This document shows, piece after piece, positions 11,066 through 22,797 of a DNA stretch of 64,000 bases. Source of the DNA: Riptortus pedestris (lineage: Eukaryota > Arthropoda > Insecta > Hemiptera > Alydidae); NCBI GenBank assembly GCA_019009955.1, contig CM032229.1, forward strand, positions 9,455,001 to 9,519,000, in the 5' to 3' direction. The notes below the pieces were generated by a model. It saw nothing but the letters and a program-made list of their open reading frames with translations. It ran no database searches and was not told where the DNA came from. A program made the translations under genes and the position numbers. Within the stretch, counting starts at the first letter, position 1. Each line of letters opens with the position of its first letter.

Positions 11066-11162
11066 ACTAGGTAGGATCGATGGACATTTGAAGAAAACAT
11101 TCGAAAATTCCGTCATGAGTACAACCTCAATAGCTGATTTCCCTTAAGGGAAATCTGCTAAA
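11066..11162 (+). mobile_element. H1 end-B fragment
   Basis: GGTAGGATCGATGGACATTTG, split by drift in other copies, then CCGTCATGAGTACAACCTC, AATAGCTGATTTCCCTTAAG and GGAAATCTGCTAA. This is one of the cleanest copies of the terminal palindrome and CTAA end. Everything upstream of the distal block is missing. Confidence 0.85.
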
Positions 11163-12399
11163 CCCTGATTAGAGAAGTGTAGCCTGAACCAAAACCGCCG
11201 TGCGGAACAGGGGTTCTGAGGGTTATAATTCAAATCACGAAAGCCTTAGGATTAAAATATTTTATACAATCGTACTCATTGAGAAGTGTATATATTATTC
11301 TAATAAAAAGCTGATTTTGTTTTATCACTCTTGTGGTTTTTAATTAAACTCCTCATGTTCTGTAAAAAGAAACTGGTGAAGGTCTAATTTTTGTATTCTG
11401 TGGCATAAAACAAAAACGCGAAATTTAGAAATATATTCTATATGCTAGCGAAAAAAGTATTCTTTACAGAACTGTGATACTAAGGTATTCCGTTTGTTCC
11501 ATCCAGGAAAGAAATTTAAAAAGTAAAAGAAGAGAGAGAGGATTATACATTTGAATAGAATATTACAATTTATTTTTTTTATTTTTACTGAAGATAAAAC
11601 ATAAAAGTATTCTAAAACTTTGTCCGGGGATATTCCATTCATTAAATACTGTAATTTGAGAGAAAATTGCCACGTGGCAGCACAGAGTCCATTTAGAAAT
11701 ACCGGGAGACTCATTTGAAATGGGAAAAAAGGTGGGTGAGTTTTGAATACTTTTGACAGAGAATAAAAAGGCTGGGCCAATATTCCAGCTCGCTTTTTAG
11801 ACGGATGAATCAGAGAATATGAAAGAAGAAAGGTATTTTGCAGAAAACAAGTAATTTACGTAATTATATGGCGTTGAATGGGGCTATATTTTTATGGAAA
11901 TGGAATACCCGGAGAAAGAAGGCATTTGGAAAATGTAATTTCCACTAATGTTCCAATGAGAGGCAAAACATTTATAATCATCGGTGAATCTAATCTCGAA
12001 ATGATTTTTTATAAAAACATAAATACTACCATCATTAAAGATAATTCAATTTGCATATTTTAAAATGTTAACATTTCTGTGAATATTTATTAATAAAAAT
12101 ATTACGCCTACAATGTTGAACTTAACGCATAATTTGATGTTTTTTTTTTTTTTTTTTATGAGACTGACCATGTAAAGCATGAATCTATTTTTAACTTGAT
12201 TGAAAAGAAGATCAAAACACTGTCCGTTTTACGTCAATTCTTTGTTATTATACGGTTTCATATGTTTCTGACGTCTCATTAGAAATATTAATTATTTATT
12301 TAAATCAGATTTATTTATTTTTGGGGTTTAACTAAATCCATTTAAAAAATAACGAAATATACAGCCGTCCACCACAAATATTTTTTTGTATTCATTTCT
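11163..12399. other. AT-rich intronic sequence, nothing recognised
   Basis: The 111-codon minus frame at 11445-11780 and the 61-codon plus frame at 11878-12063 have no motif and AT-driven composition; not called. A T17 run lies near 12142-12158. Confidence 0.6.
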
Positions 12400-12470
12400 T
12401 TATAACTTTTCGGCCTTTGCGGCCATCTCCAGATAACCATTATTTTATAGAGGTAAAATAATTTTCTTCT
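12400..12470 (-). repeat. Possible retroelement 3'-end fragment
   Basis: Read on minus it contains TATCTGGAGATGGCCGCAAA followed by GGCCGAAAAGTTATAAAG. That resembles the untranslated segment seen downstream of retroelement ORFs elsewhere in this window (for example 61190-61225 and 48600-48660). Weak evidence only. Confidence 0.35.
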
Positions 12471-12533
12471 TTACAATGAGCATAATACTTTCTCAACCTG
12501 ACTAATATTATTTATAATAGTTATTCATTATAC

Positions 12534-12640
12534 AAGTGACGAAAGTAGATCATTTTACAACTCGAGTGAAACGTTTACCCACACGAGCGAAGCGAGTGTG
12601 GTAATTTCACGAGAGTTGTAAATTCTACTTTCGTCACGAG
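12534..12640. repeat. Long imperfect hairpin (arms about 48 bp)
   Basis: The left arm begins AGTGACGAAAGTAGA and contains TTTTACAACTCGAGTGAAAC. The right arm contains GTTTCAC-like TTTCACGAGAGTTGTAAA and ends TCTACTTTCGTCACGAGT. The centre, CACACGAGCGAAGCGAGTGT, is itself palindromic. It could be a small foldback MITE. Confidence 0.8.
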
Positions 12641-13785
12641 TGTAATATTAAATTTTTTCTGTAATCGTGTAATACATGATCAGATCTAACCAGAATATGA
12701 ACAAAATTAGGATGTTGTGAAGATTATTGTACGTTGTTGGTAGGTTATAAGCATGGTTGTGAAAGGTTATAAGCATAGTTATAAAACAACTAGTGATGAT
12801 TGTGAAGTAGTGCAGTTATAAACAAGTGCAGGTTATAAACAAGGAAGGTAATTATTATTATATTTAAATTTTAAAATATATTGATTATTTCCACCAATAA
12901 TTCATTCACATTTCAATTTATTTTGTTAAAATAAATTCTTACAATGTTAAGAAACATTTAAAAGCATTTAATTTCCAACTTCAAATTATTTTTTAATTTA
13001 TACTTATTACTAATTAAGAAGGCAATTCACATTCTTCACTTGTGAAGAAAGTGATTACTTTCTTCACTCTATTGCAAAATGTTTCACTTTCTTCACTCAT
13101 TTCAGTTTAGTAATGTTACCATTATTCAAGAAAAAAATTATTATAATATCGAATTATTTTACTCAAGTCATAGTGCATGTAGATTGGAGTTTATACTCTC
13201 TCATCTACATCACGCAGCAGCAGAGTTTTCTATTTCTATGTAAAAAAGAAACTATGAGTAGAAGGCTGGGGGTGGAGGGAGGGGTGTTACTGAACGCTGT
13301 AAACAAGAAACTATGAATAAACTTACTACTTAATACTGAATAATAATAAGTAAATACTTGAGTTACAAAAAAATGCACAGAGCAACAATTGTGCATTATC
13401 AATAGTTTAACAAGATTGGTTTTATAAAATCTTAGCATTCCTCTTATAGTAACGGAAATATATTTCAATTTTCGAATTTACCTCTGGTTAATAAACAGTT
13501 AAAATCTAGTATGGTATAGATCAAATAAACATTTTCGAAAAAAGAACGTAAAATGTTAATTGAGCAATTTTAATGAGGTTGACAAATAGCTGACCACGCT
13601 CTTCATAAAGAAGTATTTTAGGGCTACAAAACAAGGCTTATCTGGAGATGACCACAATGATCTAAACTTTATAATGAACTGAATAAAAATAAATACCAGG
13701 GGTGGAAGCTATATATTTGGTTATTTATTATATTAATTATTTGTTATTAGTATCCCGCTTGCAGGTAATTATATTTTATCTGTAA
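12641..13785. other. AT-rich intronic sequence with minor internal repeats
   Basis: GGTTATAA-containing motifs recur at about 12740-12850 and TTTCTTCACT motifs at 13030-13100. The 67- and 87-codon frames at 13113-13468 overlap on opposite strands without motifs and are not called. Confidence 0.5.
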
Positions 13786-13786
13786 A

Positions 13787-13872
<86 letters not shown>
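13786..13872. repeat. (CA)n(TA)n microsatellite
   Basis: About 13 CA units pass directly into about 30 TA units. It is not inside a recognisable H1 copy, unlike most TA tracts here. Confidence 0.97.
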
Positions 13873-13874
<2 letters not shown>

Positions 13875-13960
13875 CCGTCCCTGCCTAAATTTTCACTGAC
13901 AGAATGGCAGTGGGTCAAGTCTGGAGGGAGGGAAGTATAGTTGTCTGTAGCCAGCTTACT

Positions 13961-14132
13961 ATCATTTGTCAGCTGATGCAGGCTGCAGGCTACCGAGGGA
14001 TGGCTATCTAACAACTCTGCCCTTGAATAGTTGCAGCCTGCATACTGATACTGGCTAATAGTCTATCATTAGTCAGCTGATGCAGGCTGCAGGCTACCAA
14101 GGGATGGCTATCTAACCACTGTGGCCTTGAAT
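13961..14132. repeat. Direct duplication, 68-bp unit at 104-bp spacing
   Basis: The segments at 13961-14028 and 14065-14132 both contain CAGCTGATGCAGGCTGCAGG, then GGATGGCTATCTAAC and end CCTTGAAT. They differ at a few positions. The family is not recognised. Confidence 0.85.
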
Positions 14133-14685
14133 CGAATTTTCTCCTCTCCACTTCATGTACTTGTGGCCGTCTTATTCCCGGGTTTGGTTCGGTGTAAACG
14201 TGTTTAACTAACACCAAATACCATGTGTACAATTTGAGTATGTATGTATGCAAACATAGAAGCACCTCATGTGTTATCGTTGAAGTCATATTATTATAGT
14301 CAACTCAATTTTCAAATAGCTAGTGATATTTCCATTTTCATATTGAAATTTGATAGCTGTGATGTCCTATTAATATGCTAATAATGAAGTGTGTATAGCG
14401 GTCGCAATATTTGTCTGATCGTTACCAAACTCGGTATATCAGCGTTTCACACATGTCTAAAAGTCGAGTTTGTTAATGGGATGATAAGAGAAGAGGATAT
14501 CGAAACTTCAAAATATCCCGGTTAATGCGAGTGTGATCGAAAACTTGCATAGAAGCAATCTTATTTCACATTTAATTGTCAATAAATGTTATTTTTCTAT
14601 TTATTTGTATAAACGAGTGATATTTTGTTATTAGTGCATTTTCAATGCTCTGCCTTCAGTAAACCCCCAATCCTACTCATTTCAG

Positions 14686-15197
14686 ATGAGCAACACGGCA
14701 ATGAAACAGTCGATATACACCCCAAAAGTGCCTCTAAAAGTAGTGAAGAGGTAATTTACAATGAAATTACTCCAACTGTGTTGTGGTCTTTACTGAGAGA
14801 ACAAAGTATTAATTAGTGGCAACAGAGATGGAATCAAACAGATAAAGGATTACATCTAAAATTATATATCCCTATTTTAAAATCAAATATCCCACTACCC
14901 CAACATACATTTTATCTAGCACAAGTACTAACTGGATACGGAAATACAAACTATTACTTATACAGATTCTATCTTACTGACTCAAATACTTGTAAATGCG
15001 CGAATTACACTGAACAGACATTCATCCACCTGATTTATGAATGTAGACTGACTCAAGACATACAAAGACAGTTAAAGACTCATATTCCCGGATGGCCTAT
15101 CAGTCCTGGTATTTTATTTTCAAAACACATTCATTTATTAAAAGAAATAGCCTACAATATCCTTAAGCCGAGAGAGGAAAAAGTAATAGAAAATTAA
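14686..15197 (+). pseudogene. LINE ORF2 C-terminus: RNase H end and zinc knuckle
   Basis: Translation begins EQHGNETVDI, the G(N)E..D motif at the end of a LINE-encoded RNase H domain. It runs through WQQRWNQTDKGLHLKLYIP, then LTGYGNTNYYLYRF, and CKCANYTEQTFIHLIYECRL, a Cys-His segment like the zinc-binding region downstream of the reverse transcriptase in R1/I-type LINEs. One in-frame nonsense codon (TAG at 14814-14816, where a Glu codon is expected before Trp) breaks it; the frame then runs open to TAA at 15195-15197. It is inserted into an H1 copy and 5'-truncated, as is normal for LINEs. Confidence 0.85.
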
Positions 15198-15389
15198 TAT
15201 TATGTAATTTTTATTGGTTATTAATTATACTATTTAATGTTTTTTGTTTATTTTATCGAGTTTAATTTTTATAATCTTATTTACATTTAATATGTATGTT
15301 TAATATATATTATTATATAAAAAAATGTTAAAATTTTGACAAAATGCACATATAATGCAAATATGCATGGGATGTGCAGAAAAAATAAA
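15198..15389 (+). repeat. Probable LINE 3' UTR
   Basis: AT-rich sequence between the LINE stop codon and the point where H1 sequence resumes. It contains an A-run near 15319-15325. Assigned by position only. Confidence 0.5.
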
Positions 15390-15827
15390 ATCCCTCATTA
15401 TTTTCAAGAAACCATTATTATACGAGATAGATGCAAATTCTTTTTGTGATGAGCTCAATTTAAGATTTTATGGTCTTGTTTCGAAAATGTTTATTCAGTC
15501 TATACCATTTAACCGTTTCAATCATCACTTAAGTCCATAGTTATCATTTGCGGAAATCGGTAAAGGAATAGTGGGGGTCTAAAGATGGGGGACATTGGAA
15601 TATTCAAAATATTTCCGTTATTACGAGTTGGATCATAAAATGTTATAAAACCAATCTTATTAAACTATTGATGATCTACAATTGTTGTTCAATCCATTTT
15701 TTCATAACTCAAGTATTAAGCGAGTTTTCAGACTTCCCTTTCCCTTCTGCTCAAGGGTGCTTTTTTTTTTATAGTGAAGTAGATAATATAAAGTGAAATG
15801 AAACCAGAACTGTATTATATTAAAAAG

Positions 15828-16286
15828 GTCCGTCACGCGGGGGCTGCGTTAACTAAGCAGATTTATCACGTGTGTCACCTCATATTTTGCATTTAACTCC
15901 AAACATAAAAATTCAATTAGAACAATATTCGCTATTAGGCTTCAAATAATGTGCTTCATGACATAACAGCGTATTGTTAATATGACATTAGTAGGAGTGG
16001 GGGTTTACTGAAGGCCGAAAACTGAAAGAATGAAGATATCTCGGTTAATAATCAAGAAAAAAGTGCATAACAACATTTATAGAACATTACATTTGACAAA
16101 AAAGAATGGTTCTATACAATTTTTCTATCCGTCTCATAATAACGGAGATATTTCGAAATTTCAAAATCCCCCTACCACTGGTCGGATTTCAGCCCTTAAC
16201 AAACTTGAAATTTTTTTTTATATAAAACTACTGAACATCGGGTTTGGAAACGATTAAACATAAATTTCGACCACTAGAGCGTTACC

Positions 16287-16338
<52 letters not shown>

Positions 16339-16452
16339 TTGATTGGACCTCATTTTCGACATCTCTTGGGTATGATCGATGGACATTTGAAGAAAGCTTT
16401 AGAAAATAAGTACGACCTAAATATCTCATTTCTTTTAAGGGGAATGTGCTAA
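15828..16452 (+). mobile_element. H1 element, complete copy
   Basis: Both ends are present. End A is GTCCGTCACGCGGGGGCTGC then AACTAAGCAGATTTATCACG. The middle includes ATGAAGATATCTCGGTTAAT, TAACGGAGATATTTCGAAAT and CGACCACTAGAGCGTTACC, then a TA tract (16291-16336). End B is GGACATTTGAAGAAAG ... CTTTTAAGGGGAATGTGCTAA. The 625-bp length makes it a good reference for the family. No protein is encoded. Confidence 0.87.
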
Positions 16453-16979
16453 AAATTTGGGGTGTTATACCAAGTGGTTGAGTTTTATTTGGTGACCCTT
16501 ACTATTAAACTTTATACATTGGTTAATGTTTAAATTGCTTGTTCGTAATCAACCACAAATGTTTCAGCTCCAAACCAAATTGTCATGAAATTTTCGTGGA
16601 AAGTGTATCTTTTATCCAGATATATATGTGAAGAGCCTGGGTAAGTAGGTTGGGGACCGGGATAAGGGTTTTACCTGTGTAATCCCAGCCGGAGAGTTTG
16701 CACCAACAAGTTGAACCCTAAATTACAGGATTTACTTCTTACCCCAAACAAAGCCTTCCAACTAAAGCTGGCTCTAATAATTGTGAGAGTTGCTACACCC
16801 TTGTTACCGCCCCATCCCAAACCCTTATTCCTAGGGCTTTAAACTCACCCGGGCTTAAAACCCTAATATACATACTATTAGTCACGGAATAAAGCAAATT
16901 CAAGTTTAAATATACTCGTTATCCCACATTTATACTCGCCTGGAGAGTTTTAAAGAATGAGAAAAATGAAATTTTTCGG
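16453..16979. other. Unassigned intronic sequence
   Basis: No gene. The 16630-16860 part is less AT-rich (ACCCTAAATTACAGG, CACCCGGGCTTAAAACCC) and may be an unrecognised repeat. Confidence 0.45.
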
Positions 16980-17190
16980 TTCATGAGCCGCTAAGGCCAC
17001 CAAGGTTGGTGACATCATAGTACACAACCAGCTAATTCACACTCCTTCATAGAAGTGGCTATGCAAGTCTCATTCTAGGTCCTCCTTGGATAACGGGAAC
17101 TATACTTAAAGACGATCAATCACTACGTGTAAACTCTGATCACGAGTCCCTCGAGCCTCGCTAGGGGCGGCTAAGATCTTAAAGGAATAT
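16980..17190 (+). repeat. SINE2 copy
   Basis: Contains TTCATGAGCCGCTAAGGCC at the 5' side and the SINE2 core TAGGTCCTCCTTGGATAACG, then ACTCTGATCACGAGTCCCTC and GGGGCGGCTAAGATCTTAAA at the 3' side, followed by A-rich sequence. The internal tRNA-like promoter is poorly preserved. Confidence 0.7.
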
Positions 17191-17414
17191 ATTACCAACC
17201 AAAAAAAAAAAGATTAATGAAGTTTGTTGTCTTTTTCAAAGGCCCTTAGGGCACCTAAGAAAATTAACACTTATTTGGGTTGATTCACAAAACCAATTTT
17301 CGATTAACTAAATGAATTAGCGAACATGTTTACTTAGCCAAACATATATACTACCTTTTACCAGTGACAATCGTTGTAATCAATTTACCTAAAATACATC
17401 ATTACCAAGAAACA

Positions 17415-17560
17415 AGTCCATCTCACAGGGGCTGTGTAAATTAAACAGATTTTCCACGTCCTGATATGACTAACGAGTGATCACCATATTTATTTAAATT
17501 CTAAGAAAAACTACGATGAGTAGAGATAGGGGTTTATTAGTATTGAAAGGAACAGGTCAA
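17415..17560 (+). mobile_element. H1 end-A fragment, degenerate
   Basis: GTCCATCTCACAGGGGCTGT then AAATTAAACAGATTTTCCACG is a mutated end A. It is followed by GAGTAGAGATAGGGGTTTAT, equivalent to the AGTGGGGGTTTACTG block of other copies. Confidence 0.6.
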
Positions 17561-17605
17561 AAGAGATCAAATACAAATTTTCGCGGTATGAACGTAATGA
17601 CATAA

Positions 17606-17726
17606 TTCAGGTTAACCTAGAGTTGTGAGTTAAATTCCCGCATGGGCAATAACACTTTATTTAGTGACCAACTCATTAAATAAAATCCATAGTCCCACTC
17701 TGGCTATAAAAGGATGGTAACCTGAT

Positions 17727-17727
<1 letters not shown>
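17606..17727 (+). repeat. SINE1 with deleted head
   Basis: CAGGTTAACCTAGAGTTGTG keeps remnants of the tRNA-like head with its middle deleted. It is followed by AAATTCCCGCATGGGCAATA (B-box region), TTTAGTGACC, and the body to GGTAACCTG, where a CA/TA microsatellite starts. Confidence 0.8.
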
Positions 17728-17785
<58 letters not shown>

Positions 17786-17786
17786 C
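17728..17786. repeat. (CA)n(TA)n microsatellite
   Basis: About 15 CA units, then about 13 TA units, starting exactly where the SINE1 body stops. Confidence 0.96.
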
Positions 17787-18254
17787 GTTTTCCTGTTATA
17801 ATGAAATTTATGATACCTTTTGAAATCTAAAGAGTGTATACTATTTCAAGAGTACATTTAAAAATTTGAATACAATATATTAACAGAATGAAATATAAAT
17901 AGTTGGTAGCCAAAGCTACATTACATTACCCTGTATTATAGTAATACGAGTTATTGTTTTTCGTAAAGATAGACATATTCTAAAAATTTGTACTGTGCGT
18001 GTTATAATTAAGTTTAAAATAATTATGCAAACGAAAATAGAAGATAAACAAAAAAGATGAGTATTGATCGGGCTGGCATTTCAATGGATAACATCTCTGA
18101 ACTTTTTCTAAATGGCACTGTCCTAAACCACAAAGGTGAAAAGAATATTTAGCATGCCCCAAAAGAAGATTGGAATTCCATTTGTATTCGACCTACTCAT
18201 CCTTGGAAATGATGAACGTATGCCCAAACAGTTTATCTTATTTATTGTAAGTAA

Positions 18255-18520
18255 AGTGTTCGGGTATTGACCGAGTGTTGATGTTTCTTACGGTCTTCTC
18301 TGTTTATGTTGTTAGGATATTATACTAGGCACTTATAGATTTAGCAAAATTGTTATTCAAGCACGTTATTCTAGCTGTAATAAAATATCTACACAAAGAA
18401 GGCATAGCAACAAAGGAACAGACTCCGGTGATAGCTGGAAGAGAATATACCGGATTAGGAACACAACTAATCAGCCTGAGAGGGAATCCTGACGAAACGT
18501 AGGCCAGAAACATAAAAGAA
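18255..18520 (+). pseudogene. Retroelement 3'-region fragment (Penelope-like?)
   Basis: Shares GTCTTCTCTGTTTA(T/A)GTTGTTAGGA with 48830-48850 (written with the variable base). Near its end it has CTGACGAAACGTAGGCCAGA, of the type often seen just after the coding end of Penelope-like and some LINE elements. No intact frame. Confidence 0.4.
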
Positions 18521-18523
18521 GTC

Positions 18524-18800
18524 CGTCACGCACGGCTGCGTTAACTAAGCAGATTTCCCACGTGTGTCACCTCAAAATTTGCATTTACCTCAAAACTTAA
18601 AATTCCAATGAGAAGAATATTTGGTATTTAGGCTTCAAATGAAGTGTTTCATAAAATAATAGTATATTGTTAATATGAGATGAGTAGAAGTGAGAGTTTA
18701 CTGAAGGCCGAAAACTAAAAAAATGCCAATATTTCGGTTAATAACGTACATAGCGAAAAATGTTCAAAACAAACTTTCATGCGACTACGTAATAACAACC
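18524..18800 (+). mobile_element. H1 end-A half
   Basis: GTCCGTCACGCACGGCTGCG, CTAAGCAGATTTCCCACGTG, GTGTCACCTC, GAGAGTTTACTGAAGGCCG and AATATTTCGGTTAATAACG are in the usual order. The copy stops before the microsatellite and lacks end B. Confidence 0.8.
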
Positions 18801-19398
18801 TGCAAATTTCCTGGTTAAACAGTGACATCAATATTAGCAAAAGAAAAAAGAAGTACAAAGTAATGGAAAACAAGTTGTGTAAATACCGTAATTTATGGCA
18901 GTGTAGCGAACTTTATGTAGGCTTGCAAAAAAGTTGCGAAGCACAAAGGGAAACGTGACTTGAGGACAGTGACACCTTTTTTTTTGTGACTTAAAAAGTT
19001 CTGCTACAAAATAAATTATACAGCTTAGCCATTTCGGAATACTTTGAGAGTTATCTGTGTGAGGGGGGGGGGGAAGAAAATTGTGAAAAAGCACGAGATG
19101 AAAAGTGGCTATGGGAATGAATGGACGAATGGTGGGGGAAGGGGTTGTATAAACAAACAGTTTGTAGAAAGAAGAGGGGACCGGAACGGCCTAAATGAAG
19201 AAACTTTCTCCAATTCATATGTCAGCAGCTTCTGGCCATTGTAGATTTGGCTTGTAGCCCTTGTAGATTGGGACATTGTAATTACAAGGGTTCTGGCTCT
19301 CCCTCCCACAATTAAACCATCTACTTTGCCATACCGTTTCTGATTAACGCCAACAATTGCAGAACAAAATTATCAAATAAGTAACATCAAGAAAGAAA

Positions 19399-20120
19399 GC
19401 GAAAAATCAAGATATCTCCATTATTATGAGACTAATTGAAAAATAATGTAATTTATTTTTAGATAATTAACCCATAAAATTAACCAATTTTAACCAGAAA
19501 TATTTTTGTTTTAAGCCGTCCGTAAACCTCCACAGTACTCACCTCACATTAAGAATGGATCAATATATAACTAGTTCTTTCGGATTTAAACGACGTATTG
19601 TTTTCATCTGACAAGAAGAAGTTGGGGATTAAAGAGCCTCTCTTATTATTACTCTGGTCGAAATACTTATCCAATCTTGTGGGACGTGTATCTTCTATAA
19701 TTGATGTTTAATATTGGAAAGTTTTCCTTATTGGAAATCTACTCATCACTAACGATAGACAGAGTTGGAGGAATGTTAACGGCAGTTAGCCAAGTTGAAA
19801 TTCCTGCCTTGGGATAGTACAAGACGTTAATGAGGTTCTAAGTCTATGCTTCTCAACACGAGAATGGGGGAGGGTGGTATTGAAGGTTGAATACAAGAAT
19901 GTATGAATAACTCACTTAATAATTGAGTGTATAGAATAACAATTGTAGATCTAAAAACAATTTCAATCCGAATCTCAATAACGAAAATATTTTAATTTTC
20001 GAATGCCCTCACCTCTATTCCATTACCGACTTCAGCCAATAATGAATTTGATCTTTAGTGTTAACTGAAAGGGTTAAATATCGGCAATGCTATAGATCAA
20101 GTAGACATTTTCAAAGCAAA
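19399..20120. mobile_element. Degenerate H1 pieces
   Basis: At 19399-19545 a fragment resembles H1 read on minus (ATATCTCCATTATTATGAGA then TTTTAAGCCGTCCG). At 19855-20120 plus-strand blocks recur in diverged form: GAACACGAGAATGGGGG-like, TCAATAACGAAAATATTTTA, CCGACTTCAGCCAATAATG, GGGTTAAATATCGGCAATGC. No terminus is clear. Confidence 0.45.
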
Positions 20121-20221
20121 CCTAGAATCTAAGGTGATGGATGAAATCATTACACTAGAAATTTACATGAATTTCGCATAATAAAAGAATAAAGTAATTG
20201 ATATTCTGGCTTAGATTAAAG

Positions 20222-20694
20222 TGGATCATGGTGTAACAACTTCTTGTTAGTATGATGTGAGGAGGAATAGGGCTTATTGAGAAACGAAAACTATAAAATC
20301 CAAACATCCAAAAGCTGTTAATATTCACGATAGAGAAAATATATATATAACGACATTTATTAGTAATTAAATGTACAATAAGATTGGTTACATGAAGATT
20401 TTTGAATTTTCGATTTTTCCCCTTCTGAACACACTCCCTCCCCTGCCGATTTCAGCCGTTAAAGAAACTTACTTTTACATGAAACGTGTATATCGAGTTT
20501 TTTTTAAGAATACGACTAACATTGCGACCGCTAAAGCGGTAACAGAGAATATACATATATATAATTTTGAACGGACCTCATTTTCATCATCTAGGTAGAA
20601 TCCATAGACATTTGAGGAAAATGTTATCAAAAATCGCGTCATTAGACCAACCTCAATAGTTGATTACCCCTAAGGAAAATAAGCTAATATATCG
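20222..20694 (+). mobile_element. H1 element, end-B side
   Basis: Runs from GTTAATATTCACGATAGAG through GCCGATTTCAGCCGTTAAAG, GCGACCGCTAAAGCGGTAAC, a very short TA residue, GAACGGACCTCATTTTCATC and TTGATTACCCCTAAGGAAAA to GCTAA. The microsatellite has shrunk to a few TA units. End A is not preserved. Confidence 0.75.
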
Positions 20695-20756
20695 CACTTG
20701 AGTCTGAATCTAGAGGTGTCCTATATTGGCTTATGACTAATATACATATATATATA

Positions 20757-22736
20757 ACCTCTGTCTGTACATTGATTTTTTATGAAACTTGGTATGTATA
20801 TTACTACTAACCCAACTTAGACTTTAGGCTATATTAATGTTCTCTGAGACGAACAGGAGTGGGGATTATAAGGGAAGCCTGAAATTAAAAATTCCTATTG
20901 GTTTTTCAGCAAATACGCACATGACAAAAGTAGTTTATTTTTTTATTTGAAGTAACTTTTCTGATTTTCACTTTTCTCTTTTAACAAAGTATAAACGAGA
21001 TATACACTAAAGCTTTAGTGGGAGCCAACAATTTTATTGGGCACTAACGATTGAACCGAACTTAACAACAAACCTCGGTATGTCATTTAGCATTAATTCT
21101 TCCATGATTATAAGCTATATTAACATTTTTAGCGAACGGGAACGTTCGGGGTTATAAGGGAGGCCTGAAATAAAATTTCGCGATATTTCATTGTCTCTTT
21201 GTTTTACGTCAAACGTGAACATAACATAACTTCTTTACTTTGTTATTTAGAGTAACTTTTGTTTTATACATTTTTTTGGGAACAATGTATGAAGCAAGAA
21301 ATGTTGATACGCTCAACAATTCTTTCCATTGTGAACTACCAGGTACCTCACCTGGAAATATTAATTCAAATCTATGTTAATATTTTGTCCTTAGTCATTC
21401 AAATCTATTCATAATGCATAGGAGACAGGAAATATGACAATATGGAGGACCGTGAAATCTTACACAAAAAAATAATTTTATTATTAAAAAATCCACAGCA
21501 ACAACGGGTATAAACCCTAAACGCCGGGACTGGTAAATGCCAAAATATTGTGCAAAGTAAAGCCTTGCCAAAAAATACCATCACCATTCAGCCTCAAATG
21601 AATTCCCGGGCGAAAGGGGCTAATATTGCCTTTGTTCATAATAACATTAAGATTAACGTCTAATTATTACCATGGTACACATTTGTTTCTTTAACACCAA
21701 TATATCGGAAATAAGGTAATATATTAGCAGAACCAAAGAGTTGGATCCCTATAAGTTCGGCTATTGCTCCTTGTGCCAATTCAGCATGACTTTATTTAAG
21801 TTCGGTTCAATCGTTAGTGCCCAACCAAATTGATGGCTCCGCTTTAGGTTTTAATGTATATCTCGTTTATTCTAATGTTATTCGGTAAAAGTGAATATAA
21901 CACATGTTACTTTAGATAACAACATAAACAAGTTTTGTCATGTGCATATTTGCAGAAAAAAACAGTAGAAAACGAAATACCGCTATTTTTAATTTCAGGC
22001 CTCCCTTACAACCCCCACTTCTGCCCATTCCTAGAAATGTTGGTATGGCTTACGATAATTAAGGCGTCAGTACTAATACACCCGAGTTTTATTTAGTTCG
22101 GTTTAGTCTTTTGTGCCAAATAATATTGTTTACTTCCGCTATAGTTTTTAGCGTATAACCCATTTAAACTTCGGAATACGACGAAAGTGTATATAACAAA
22201 AGTTACTCTGAATAACAAAATAAACAACTATTTTTATGTGCATATTTACCGAAAAACCAAGAGGAAACAAAATATTTTTAATTTCAGGCTTTTTATTTTT
22301 AGTTTCAGGCCTCCCTTATAACCCCCACTCATTTTCGTCTTAGAGAAAATTAATATAGTCTAAAGCCTAAGTTGGGTTAGTAGTAATATACATACCAAGT
22401 TTCATGAAATTCGGTTCAGCCGTTTATGCGTGAAAAGGTAACAAACAAGCAGACACCAAAGAAACAAAATGAAGTTATGGTGTCTATAGTTAAGTTTAAA
22501 GTACGCGTGTAAGCCTTTTTAAAAAGCACTTTTATTAATTACAACTTTAAAAATGAATAAAATGACAGTCTAGAGCTACTGGGGAAATGACAAGGAGAGA
22601 AAAATGGTAGGGATTATAAGGAGAATAAATGTTGATGCTTGAGATGTCAGTAGAGCGGAAGTTCCCAACTTATGACATGTGAAACGAAAAGTTATCGTGA
22701 AATTTTGAGAAAAAAACCAATGTACAGACAGAGGTT
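20757..22736. mobile_element. About 2-kb foldback array bounded by inverted repeats
   Basis: The outer ends are inverted copies of AACCTCTGTCTGTACATTG (20757-20775 and 22718-22736). Inside, monomers of about 300 bp carry TATGTATATTACTACTAACC or relatives, GGGGTTATAAGGGAGGCCTG, AAACGAGATATACACTAAAG and GAACCGAACTTAA. They face right in the left half (20780-21290) and left in the right half (21740-22450). The same monomer flanks tRNA-Gly copies at 24734 and 54533. No coding frame was found. Confidence 0.7.
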
Positions 22737-22738
22737 AC

Positions 22739-22742
<4 letters not shown>

Positions 22743-22777
<35 letters not shown>

Positions 22778-22797
22778 TATATATATATAGATATATA
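22743..22797. repeat. TA-rich microsatellite
   Basis: A TA tract interrupted by GATATA units, immediately outside the right foldback terminus. A TA-rich stretch also borders the left terminus, consistent with insertion into a TA repeat. Confidence 0.95.

Larger units (their letters stand above)
14394..15770 (-). mobile_element. H1 copy/copies, interrupted by a LINE
   Basis: H1 blocks in minus order occupy 14394-14686: GCGGTCGCAATATTTGTCTG, AAAATATCCCGGTTAATG, then CCTTCAGTAAACCCCCAAT. The sequence is cut by a LINE fragment and resumes from about 15390 (TTTATTATACGAGAT-like block). Second-copy blocks follow (GGAAATCGGTAAAGG, ATTTCCGTTATTACGAG), so two partial copies may be joined. Neither terminus is preserved. 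Confidence 0.65.
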
